A stretch of DNA of 64,000 nt from Struthidea cinerea (lineage: Eukaryota > Chordata > Aves > Passeriformes > Corcoracidae), in the NCBI GenBank assembly GCA_013397865.1, contig VZTI01004650.1, forward strand, positions 236,834 to 300,833. The letters are read 5' to 3'. The translations under genes were made by a program, and so were the position numbers. Each line of letters begins with the position of its first letter. The first letter of the stretch is position 1. Shown here piece after piece: positions 1 through 11,700 of the stretch. The notes below the pieces were generated by a model. It was not told where the DNA came from and searched no databases. It worked only from the letters and a program-made list of their open reading frames with translations.

Positions 1-3000
1 TTCCCTTCAGCTGTTTTTTGGATGTCTTATATAGTCTTGGGACAAATTTGCTTCATAGATAAATCAAGAGACTGGAAAGTCACATCAAAATCCAAGTAAC
101 AGGAATAAAAGCATGTATTTAGTGCAGATAATTTTATCAATTTGGATAGACCACATTCCAGAGATGGTCTGTATTTCAAATGAAAGCTGACCTGCTAAGC
201 CATCCAGAAGGTTTTTTACACTTTTGTGTCAACTTGCCTGCACTTGGCATAGATGATGTAGGAAAGGGAGATACCAAGAGACCACTGAAGCAGCCAGTCA
301 GGACTGTTACCTTGCTGCATTTCCTATAGATTAGATTTCAGCATGAAATCTGAATTTTCATCTGTGTCATCTTTTGAGGTAGAGTGTTTTGGGTGAGGTG
401 AATTGCCAAAGAGCAGATTGGCAAGGAAGTTTGCAGTTTGTCATTTAAGTATTGGGTGAAATTTCCTCATGGAAATTCTAATACCAACACTGAAGAGCAG
501 TCTTTGGCTCTGCCTTGAGCAGAGGCAGAAATTCTGGGAAAGGACAGCCTTCCTGTCTGCATCGATGCTTTTGTATGTACCTGCAGGCAGTGTCCTATGG
601 CAGTAAATGTTGAATACTGCAGTTTACTTTTAAAAATTGCAAAGGGTTTGGGGCGAGGGAGCATTACAGGGTAAGACCAAGCTTGCCTGTAATTACACCA
701 AAGTATTTGACTGGCCTCAGCGGGATGGCGTGGGCATAACTGAAAACCCAGAATATCTCATTAAATCTCCCCCTACCTACGGCATTCACCAGAGTAATCC
801 CAAGGATCTCAGATGCCGCAGATACAATCATAGCCCTAATTACAGGGTAACAGGCAAGCTGCAGGAGGAAGAAAACAGCCCCAGACCTTCAGCAAATGGC
901 AAGTAAGCGTGAGCTATTCAGTTTACTCCCAAGGCTTGCTCTGCTGTGACATTGGCATGAGGTTCATGCTGCCTTCGAGTCATTGTCACAGGGTGGCCTC
1001 TGGCATTGAGGAGCTGCAGCCCAGGCCTGCTGGGAGCATGAGGCTTCAGAGAAGGCACATACACACAATTCTTCTTTAAGAAGCATTTGAGCCTGTGATT
1101 TCCTTTCGCAAAAACGTCTTTCCCCTAACAAAGAGTTTGGAAAGGCACTTGAAAAATTTATGACCTTCTCACATCATTGCATGAATTGTGGTTTTGAGAA
1201 AAAAAAGATATGGCAGTTAAAATCCCTCTCTCATGTAAACTGTTGGCTAGCTAAAAAGCATGACCTTCCTGCAGAACAATGAAGGGAGTAGAGGATAGAG
1301 AATATCCATAGCTTTTAGATAAATTGGGGCAGAGCAAACTGAGACTAGTATCCTGAAGTGGCTGGAGCCCCACACAGCCCCTCAGAAAAAGGGCATGTCA
1401 AACAGGGAATTGAGAATTTGCAACAAAGATGGGTCTCTGATGTAGGAGGAACTAGATGAGCTTTCAACACTAAAAGTCAAGCATGCATGATAGATAAAGT
1501 GAGCAGGGAACAGGCTCTTGCTATCCCCCAAACCAAGGAACATCCTAGCAGCTATCACTAGCAGCACTTTAAAGTAGATGAAAGGAAGTACTTTCACATG
1601 ACATTGTAATTAAATTTATGGCATTGCTGTTACCCAGTGGTGGAGACCAGATGACAGGATGATGCATGGATTATCTCATTTTTGGGCATCCCAGTGATTC
1701 CCCGTAATTGCTTGCTTGATTCCTTAGAGTGGGAGAGGGAGAGGGAGACTTGTGCGTAGCCGTGAAGATTTCTGTACGTGCACACAGACTGGTAGCCTTG
1801 GCATTGGTCACGGTGGGTTGTGATCATGAATGGAACAAGCAAAGGGATTGCTCCTTGACTTTGGGAGGCTGGGACCTTCCTTTCCAATTTCACATGCAGT
1901 AGTGGGTAGAGGCAGAGTTAAATGGCACATGATATGTCTCTATATTGTAGATGAGACTGAGCCTGGGGAAGCTTAAAAGGGTCTTTCCTTCAAAGAAATC
2001 AAACACATATATAAGACCAGTACTGACATGAAAAGAATTTCCTCATTCAGTTCCTTGGGAAGTAATCTGAACATGTTATCCTCACTTGTCCTTGAATCTG
2101 GTGTTTGCTCTGTATATAGAGATGAATGCTTGTACAGAACGGGTTTTATATAGTTACACAGGATATAAGCTATCTATTTACATTTTACTCCTGGTTATTA
2201 CATCTTTGCATGTTTGTGGTGTCTCCTTTTAGGATTCCAGAGACATCTACATGCCGTATAAAGTCTTTCACAGCTGAGAAGTTAGTTGCTGATGCGTTTA
2301 CCATCATATGAGTCCTTCTGCTAATGCAAATTGTCCTACCACCCATAAATTTAGGAGTCTGCCCTAAAATAAAGTTACCTAGAAAGTTTATTGCCTTGCC
2401 AAAAAAAGTTTGCTTTGATATCAGACACTGGAGCTCTGAATCGGAAGGCATTTGATTCAGGATGGAGATGTTGTGCCTTACTCCATCTTCCTTCCACACA
2501 GACCTTGAATTGTCCCTGGTGCCCATCTCACAGCCTCAGGTTCCAGGTTGAGTGTTTATGTATTGCTGTGGAGTCTGGCCTGTGCTGCATGATGTTTTAG
2601 GAACTATGACAAGGCACAAGTCTCCCAAATAATATATCAGGAGCCAGAAGAGCTTGGAGATCTTGAGATTTTGTATAAAATGCAGATATTTCAGGTGCAT
2701 TGGAGGCTTACCCTCCCAGGTTACCACAATAACAAGGTGAAGGGCAATGGGTGATGAAATATTGCTTGCTTACAACTTGCTTACAGCTCTTCCTCAGCTT
2801 GCTCTTTTGGGCCCCATATGTGATAGTGCTGTTCCTTGAGAAATAATACAGTGGTTGTGTGCATTTCCTACTGCATTTGTACATTTTTTTTCTTTTGATA
2901 ACTTGTATACACATGGTTCTCTAGCAATAAGCATGTTTGTACATGGATTAAATAAAAATAGGTAAGCAATTTGATAGAGATAAATGGAAGTGTCTCAAAT

Positions 3001-6000
3001 CAGCTTTGCCTGAGCCGTTTTGCTTCCCTTTGTATTTACTTAGTAGGCTTACAAAAAAGATAAATACTGCACCTTTGGTAAGAAATACTTGGAGATCAAA
3101 GTGAAATTCACCTTGCAGTTATCTTGGGATTTAATTATTAACCCATTCATGTTTTGGAAGTGCTAAGGCACGTGCAGAACCTGCTGCTGCTGCAAGAGGA
3201 GTGGTTGACTGTCCTTGCTGGAGAATTTGTTCTCCAAGGTGGGATTAGGTTCTGTCATGTCATCTGCAGAGATTGTGTCTTGCCTGGTCAGCCCCGGATC
3301 CAGGAATGCAATTAGCTGCTGCACACAGCTTGGCGTGGCTGTCTCTGTGCTGATCCATGAGCATGGTGTGTGGCCTGTTCTCAGCCCTGGTATTTCAGGA
3401 ATTTTTTTGATTTTACGTGTGTTACCTAATGCTAGAAAACACAAATGCTGCAGGTTTGTATGTGTTTAAAAATGTATTTGTCAGACCTTCCCTCATCTCT
3501 CACCAGTGCGAAGGAAATGGTAGTCCCTCTGCTTTTTACCTCTCCTTGACTGCCTAGTTTAGGCTTGTCAGGAAGAGTGAATGGATACGAGCTGAATGAA
3601 TCTGAATGGGGAGCTAGGCAAAAAGACTTCTCACTGGTGAAAATCACAGTGGCACAAGTTCATGGTTCTTTGGCGCATGCAGCTGGCAAGCATAAATGTT
3701 CTTTTATGGCTTCGTAAGCACAGTCCAAGACCAGAGAACACCTCTGCAGAGAAGTAATTTTGATCTTTCACACTTCAGGTACAAAAGAGCTACAGGAACA
3801 CTGGAGAACACAAACAAAAAAATGCTTGCAATTTAGCTAAGTACTTACACATGAATTCTGCACAGTGCAAAGTCTTTGCCAGGATGTTTGTATCAGGAGA
3901 GCTGCCAAAACAATATATTGTTTACCAGTTCCTGTGGCAATGTAGACACATTGGATCTCAACACAGCACTGGACACAAAGGAAAATACGTTGCCCACACA
4001 GGATTTGCCTTTACACGCTGCATTCTGCAGCTTAGCTGGAAAAAAAATTATGCATAAGACTTGGTTTCAATCACCCAAAAGGCCATGTTTCATGACAAAA
4101 ACAAAGCAGCTGGGGAAAGTGAAGCAGGTTGAGAGATCAGATCTGGCAGGATGGACATATTGGGTCTGGCTCATATGATAGGGCAGGCTTGGGCTGCAGT
4201 GGGAAGGGAATGTTGCCAGGTGGTTGCCAACATGAATTTAACTCCACCAAGAGCTAAAAGCAGGCTCTGCCTTGGTTTGGACTACTGGGGATGCTTTACA
4301 GTATGGCAGTACTAGCAACAACTCTTGGATGTGAACACCTGTGGATGCTGACAGGCTGGGTTAGTTCATGTACACGGGAGAACCATGCTCATGTTCTCTT
4401 AAATACAAGGTTCACCAAAGCAACTGTGGCCTCTGGAGGAAAAGCAACCTACCCCACACCCCAAAACAAGTGCTTGACCAGTCCTGGTGCTCTGGGCATC
4501 AGTTTGTCCTTTCCCAAAAGCAGCAGCACGGCCCCAAGCCACCTACACAGCTGTCTGGTTGTGACTGGCCCAATCCAGCCTGCTTTAACAAAAAAAATAG
4601 GTTTTACCCAGACTGAGAGCAGGCATCTGCCAGGACTGCAGGACCAGATCCCACAACCGGGAAATGAAACATAGCTCAATCAAAGGCAATGGGGAAAAAA
4701 TTCACCTGGAAAGAGTTAGCCATTCAAAGTGGGGGCAGGGGGGAGGGCACGCTGCTTTAATCTTTTTATAGTATAAAAATTTTTTGACTGAATTAAAGCC
4801 CTACTGTTTGGACTGGATGATGTTACGTAATTCTCAGAAACGAGAGCAGCTGGCCACGGTACAGATACCTCCTAGCAAGCCCTGCAGTGCACAGCATGTC
4901 ATTTACGAAGGCTGTAAAAAAAATACATTTATTAAGGGGCTTGGGAGTGAAATTTGACATGCTGGCTTGGCTTTTAGCTGTCTGGATTTCATTTACAGCT
5001 CCTCTGTTTCATTTTCCACTAAAATAAATAAATACATTAAGCCCTCTTTGCCCACTTTCCCTAACTGCTTTTTGGCATGCCTTTGGGTAAATCCAGTGCA
5101 GAGAGCCCAGGGGTATTGATGAGAATGTTGCTAACCTTGTAATGGCAATGGTGCTAAACAGGCAAAGGTCCTGGCAAAATCCACATTCAGGAGGATCTAG
5201 AACAGGCAGACAGTAATGGAAGTATTAGAAATCACCTGATTGCTGGAAATTCTCACTCTGAGGAAAACTGAGAACAAGACAAGTTCCTGAGCCCATCAAA
5301 TAATGTGAATTTCACAAATATTTACTGCTATTTCCTGAGCCTTCCTCTTCCTGCCTTTCACCCACCTCTTCCTGCCAGCTGCATCATCAGATTTGCCATT
5401 TCTTCCTTGCCTTTGCCTCTTTTCTTTCCTTGTGTAATCTGGGGGAGGGAGGGGGCAGAAAAATCATAGTTTTGGGGACTGCGTTCTGCCATTTAGCTAC
5501 AGGACAGATTGTGTTGCTCATGCAGTTGCCAAAATGGACCCTGAGCTCATCCTGGTGTTCTTGCCCTGATTTGCACAGGTGAAAGGTGACACTGGCTGCA
5601 CTTACGCAACCCATCCTGACTTTCCCACAGCACTCAAGTCTGACAGCAATGGCAGTGTCCTGATCATCTACCCATAGATTATGTGGTTGAGGAATAGCTG
5701 CTGATGTTCTTTTAATACTGTTTCCCAAAGTGATTAAGAGCCTCTGAGAATGTGTCCCTGGATCAGCCAATCAGGCATGTTCCAAAACCTGTTGGGACCC
5801 AGGAAGTCTGGCCCTTGTCCCAGGAAATTTCTCATTAAAAAATAAAAAAAAAATAACATTCCCCCCTTCCCCAGTTTATTCCAGTAGTACCATCTACAGT
5901 TAAGTACTTAAGGTATATAGCTAAACTTTAAGTAAAAAAAAAATTTAAAGCATGCAAATATGAGTACTTGAAATGTTAAAGAATTAAACCTGTAACTTCA

Positions 6001-8616
6001 ATTTTGAAGGTCCTGAAAAGTGTACATGGTAGCACTGGGGATAGAAGGAATTTCAATTCTTTCACACTTTGGAAATCAGCTTAGCTCCTTATAGGTTAGA
6101 TTTTATTTAGCCCTCCCTCCCTGCAGTACTTGCCACCAGAAATATGTGAATGTTTAGCAGCTGTTTGCTGGATTTTTTATCCCTGTATTTCGTGTTTTAA
6201 GATTTTAAGAATGGCCTGATGCTTTGCCATCCCTATGCTGGTAGGTGCTCACCCAGCAGTGTGCTGGGCTACTAAAGCAAGTGCAGTGATCAGTGCTGGT
6301 GGGAGGACCCTGGGAAGTGGAATGCAGCTTTGTCACCTCCCCACAGGCACCACACCATGCATGAGCTGGGCCAGCCATAGTACTTACTGTGGGTTTGCAC
6401 CCTGCCTGTGGCTATTGCCTTCAAAGAGTGACTTTTTTCCTGCTGGCTGAAAGATCCTAGCAGATTTTGGAAGAGCAGCTAGTACAGAGGAGGACTTATG
6501 TGCCACCACCCAGCATCAGCTAACTGGGTGCTGGTGATTTGTCACTTTGGTATCAGCTGGGCAGGATCCAAGCAGCAGAGTCAGAGAGCAGCATCAGGTG
6601 GGCAGGGTCCCAGCAGCACACTGGGCAGCACAAGGAAAGCACTAAGGGCCATATTCCGACTCTGGAAGCTAACACGCTGGCTTCAGCAGGAGCCATGAGA
6701 ATGTAACTGCTGCCAGAGGACAGGCCCCAAAGTTTAGTATTCCTCCAAATGAAGTATAAAAATAATTATGAGCTTAGCCTGCAAAACTTGGGTCTGAATT
6801 CAAAACCATCTGGTGTTAATGGCCTGAAGCGAAACATCAGACAAAGGTTTCATTTTACTTATTATTCATGAGAAAAGCCCCTGGCCAGCGACTGCAGCTT
6901 TGCTTATTACTGATGGAGCTTAATACCCGCTGCCTCGCTGAGGGGTAGGGAGTGCAGAAGCCTGATGCTGCTCTGCTTTGACTTCAAGCAAGTGGCACTG
7001 AACAAAGACAGTGGGATTGCTTGGAGCACACAGAAGAATTAAGAAGCTCAGTATAGTATTTATCCTCTCACCATTTTCACTTCACTGACATTAAATTTAA
7101 TCTTCCTAAAAACCCCTGCCCGAGAGCTTATTGAATAACTGTACCCTTAAGACAAAAAGGTTTCCATGCTGAAATTAACTCCTAATGCTACTTATCCATG
7201 AGCAAAAGCTTTGTTTTGTTAAAACAAATCTCAGCTGCATACCAGGTCAGAGCTGGGTGGAAGGACTATGGGGAAAGCATGTACTTTTTTTTCTGTTCAA
7301 CTGAAATTTTGCAGACAAAGCCTTCCCAACCCAAATAGTGGGGACAGATGTTCTAACTCTGAACAGGGCAAACAGAAGACTGTGGCATGGAAGTATGTTG
7401 ATAAGGAGAACCATAGAGATAGAAAAAGTGGCAAAGAAGATCTCAGGCTTTTCTGACAAGTCCAAGAGAAACTTCCCTGCTTATTAAAGTTTCTGATGGA
7501 GACTTTTAGACATTGCTGTGTGGTCCAGAAGGTGTTACTCACTAAACATGAGAAATTGAAGTAAGAAATGGCAGTGCTATTCAGCCTGCTTCTGTGCAGA
7601 CATTCTGCGTTTCCATTAAAAATTTTAGGTCAAAACTCAAATGTTCCAGGTGGGAAATTTCTCTTCTCTGCTTTTCTCTATATGGTCCAAGTACAGCAGC
7701 TTGTGAAGACTGCCAGGGTTGTGTTTCTGGATCAAAGTAAGTTTTCAGCAAAAATACTCCAGTTGTTATTTCTGGCCAATAACCCTGTCCCCTCACANNN
7801 NNNNNNNNNNNNNNNNNNNNNNNNNNNNNNNNNNNNCCCCCCCCCAACAAAAAACCGCCCAAACAAACCCAAAAGCAACAATAAAAAAAAGAGGGAGGGA
7901 GGGGGGATAAGAATGCTTATTTTGCTTATCTGCAAAGTGCCCTGTAACCATATTGCCACAAAAGGAGCAAGAACAGTAGAAATAAGAAGCCACTTTAAAA
8001 ATCTACTTTCCCACTGCAATCTCATCTTCCTAAAGTTTTTGCCAGCCATTCTCTCATACCTTGATGTTTGATGCTAGACTCTCTCCCCGTAGGGCAGCTT
8101 GTTATTGTGTGGAAAATGCCAGTTTGCAGTGCTCTGTGGCAAGTCCTAATCACTGCAATCAGACTGAGATGTTTATCTGACCCTTAACCTTCATGGCACA
8201 TGTCCACACTGGTGGTCCTCCTTGATAGTTTGGAACAAGTTTTGCAGGAGGTCATCCTGGGAAGTGCAGCATGGTAGCTTGCTGCTTATTTGCTGTATGT
8301 TGTTCCATCTGCATGCTACTGAAGAGTTTGCTCTTGGTTTTTTTGCACGTTACCTCTTCTGAGGCTTTGGACTTGACACAGAAATTTCCAGAGGTAAGCT
8401 TTTGGTCTGTAAGGTGCAGAATGTAACTGCACTGAATACTTTTTTTCTCCCCGTCATCTCTCTCCCATGACTGTAACTCACTGGGAAGACTGTTCTATTC
8501 TCTACTTTTATTCATGGAGCTGTGACTCACATCAAGACCCACTGGGAAGGGAGCATGTCAGCACCAGCCTCAGCTTTACATTATCATTCAACTATCCCCT
8601 TTGTCTTCTCTTACAG
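1..8616 (+). other. MUSK intron (partial), between Ig2 and Ig3 exons
   Basis: Upstream part of the gene; its Ig2 exon lies outside the window. I see no Ig-like exon or recognisable transposon. It holds one assembly gap (7798-7836), AT-rich spacer and a protein-like open frame at 670-902 with splice-like borders, listed among the findings. Nothing else here is supported. Confidence 0.7.
7798..7836. other. Assembly gap (39 N) beside a C run
   Basis: Thirty-nine undetermined bases, followed by nine C, an A/C-rich stretch and then GGGAGGGAGGGGGG at 7892-7906. The true length is unknown. It lies in the intron before the Ig3 exon and does not touch coding sequence. Confidence 0.99.
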
Positions 8617-8741
8617 TGTTTGCCAGAATCCTGAAGGCTCCTGAATCCCAAAACATCACCTTTGGGTCCGTGGTGACCTTGCGGTGCACAGCGACAGGCC
8701 TTCCAGTCCCTACTGTCACCTGGCTGGAAAATGGGAAAGCT
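8617..8741 (+). CDS. MUSK: MUSK exon: first half of Ig3
   Basis: Acceptor TTACAG ends at 8616; donor GTAAGT starts at 8742. The exon opens in phase 1 (the Val codon needs one base from an upstream exon outside the window) and closes in phase 0. It encodes window residues 1-42, beginning [11 protein letters not shown], then an Ig strand with Cys (LRCTATG) and the core Trp (VTWLENGKA). An Asn-Ile-Thr sequon lies at 8652-8660. Both the sequence and the phase match the start of the third Ig domain of vertebrate MuSK. The reading frame runs on into the intron without a stop until 8942, so only the donor site and homology define the end. Confidence 0.96.
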
Positions 8742-11700
8742 GTAAGTGCCTCTTTTTCATGCTTTTGGCCCTGGAGGACTGCTATCAGCCGGAAGCACAG
8801 CAGGGCTGGTAGCCAGCACCAATGGTTTCTATTCCTTCCTAACTTAGTACCTTGTTGTGCAATCTGGTTGAGTCCATCTCATCTCTCTGCTGCAGTTTTC
8901 TCCTCTGAAAAAACATTGCCCCCTTCTCCTGGGTGTTGGTGACTTCATTTGTTAATCTGAAAGACCAAGATGAAGAGTGCTTTAGGCCCTTTCAACATTC
9001 CTCCAAGCCAGAATTTCTAGGACTTCATTGTGTATTTCTGCAGCTATCTTTCCTTTCCTTTTTTAATAATGTGGTGACAATAACAAGGCAAATTTGCGTA
9101 TTTGACAAAGTAACACAAACCAAGGAGTTAGATAGAGCAAACCATCTTGAGGTAAAATACCTGTGGAACAGCATTACGCACAGCATATTTAAAGAAGAGA
9201 ATAGACCTGAAATTTTCTAGACTGACCTAGGTGATGTGAAATATGACATCAATTTATCCCTGGCCAGAAGCATGTTCTTAAGAAAGGCACACCCTCTTCA
9301 GCAGCAGGCACGAAGGGATGCAGATCCACTGGGTCTCACAGGAAAGATTCTGTGGTCTAACGATCCTGAGCACTTAAGATAGGTACTTGCTTCAGATTTG
9401 TCTGTCTTTCACGCCTGTGTGTAGGCTATTGCAATGCCTTCACTTCAGTGAACTGAAGACCTGCTTGATGCCTAGTATTGCCTGTGTGGGAGTGAGCCAG
9501 GCGCCACAGTCATGGCAGCTCTGCAGCCCAAACCTGCCATGGGTTTCCCTTAGTCTTCTTGTGCTTATGGTGAACATGTTTTGTACTCTCTCTGGTCTTT
9601 TGACAGCTTTTTTAAGGATGTGAGCCCCAGGGCGCGATGCCGTGGAGGCAGGTGGAGTGTCTGCTGAGTGCTGGCTGGCAATTTGCCTCTGCTCTTTCTC
9701 ACTGACCCCCTGTCAACCTCAAGTCCTTCTGAGCACACGCTGATCCTGACCATTCCTGTGGACTTGCTTGTCCAACAGGACCAATAAATCTCCTTGGTTC
9801 TTACTTCAGGGTGCTATCACCATTCTGGTTTGTATCTCCTCTTGCTGTACATTCAAACAGGGTATTAAGACCCCGTGGCTACTCTGCAGGCTGTCTTGCC
9901 TTCCTTATTGCCTTTCCTCCTCTATACCTTATTGTGTCCTTCAGTCTGATTGAGGCTAATTTTCTGTATTCCCTCAAGGTTGCTAGGCAGAGCAGCAAAG
10001 GGATCAGATCAGCCTCCGCTGAGACACTTGGGTGCTCAGTGATTTCTGACAGTATTTAGTTTGAGGCAACTGTAGGCATTTATTTAAGACTTCTTCCCCC
10101 TGGGAATTAAACCTTTTGCATGAGTCTGAGGTGCCTGGCAAGAACAGCATATTTCCAGAGCACACATCTGTGCTCTGCTGAGATCCCAATGTGTGGGTCC
10201 CACACAGAGCTGAGGTGCATGAGATGATGCTCAGCACCTGCTTGGGGCCACTGCCTGACTAGTCATATCTGCTCTGCCCCATTCCTGTCTGAATTCCTGG
10301 AATTCCTCCCAGTCCCAGGAAGGTAATGCTCCATACTGCCTCACTTTAAATATGACAAGGAAACCTTAATGAGAGCCCAACTCTGGGAAAGTCAGCAGGA
10401 AGCCAGTGGAGTGGAGATAGTGAATCTGAGGGCTGGCTCACAGCAGTGGTGAGTCATTTGAAGATGCAGCATGCCTGTGACATTATGGTCTCTGAACACC
10501 GACCTGTAATTGTCCTGAGGCTCAAAGAATGGGAGTCTGCTGAGCTTATTGAGCTGCCCTGGAAGAGGAGGATGGAAACTCCTCTGTGCAGCAGCTGCCT
10601 GGCCTACATAAATAGAAACACAATTAATTTTCCCCCCACTATGCACCACAGGGCATCGTGGACCTTATAATGCAGTTTTCCACACATCCAGGAATAAATG
10701 AGCTAGGTGCGAAGATGTGAAGAGGTCTCTAATTTCCTGGTAGCTGAGGTGATGTTTTAAAGGCTAAAAAGAGAACTTCTGGAAACAAAATCCCAGGAAA
10801 TGTGCTTGAAAAGGAAAGGGAATCAATTAACACAAGTGAACATCTTGAGGTTTCCACTAGAGAAAACAACAGCTGTCCAGTGTGGAAGTCCTAGGCACCA
10901 CTACCTGTGATTTTCCACTGCACAGGGTGCATACTGCTTGTATTGCTTGCAGTTACCTGAGAAACTTCTTCCTCCTGTGTCCCAAGCTGGAAGGAACAAT
11001 CCCAGTTCTCTGTGCTCAGCAGGCACAGTCCAGTGCCGCCAGAAGTGGTACACCTGAGGCCTGAGGAGCAAGCAGGGCGAGAAGACTGGATTAGCACAAG
11101 CTGCTCCGGGCAAGCAGCCGCCTATCCCACCAAGATGCTGGAAGGCAGGGGCGGCCTGTAGGAAATTCCTCCTTCCCACTGAGAAGGTCCCTGTACCATT
11201 TTAGTGCTGAGTCATTTCTAGAGAGAAGACTCTAAAACTAAATTTGAGCAGCACTGTAACAAAAGAGAAATCTGTGAAAAAATATCCCTTGAGCTCCCAC
11301 CCCCTTGAACGGACTTCATGTTATAAGGCCGAAAATAACCCCTGTCCCTGCCTTTGCACAGCAGCTGACATACCTCTTGCAGTACTTACAAACTGTGCTG
11401 GTCTGATTATTTAGTGATTTCTTCCCATGAACATTCTCTCACCACAACTCCAAGCTGAGCTTGAGTGAAGCAGAACAAATATATTCTTTTCAGCATATGC
11501 TTTTTATAGAGAATCCAATCTGCTTACAAGACATGTGATACAATGCCAATGCATTCCTTCTTGCTTTTTCAATTATCATTGTCAATACCTATGGGTATTT
11601 CATTTCACTTAAAGATCTAAGTGAAAGCACATTTTTACCAACCTCCAGGGAGGTCAGATTGATATCTCTGTCTTAGTTAGATGCGTAGGTAGAGTGATTT

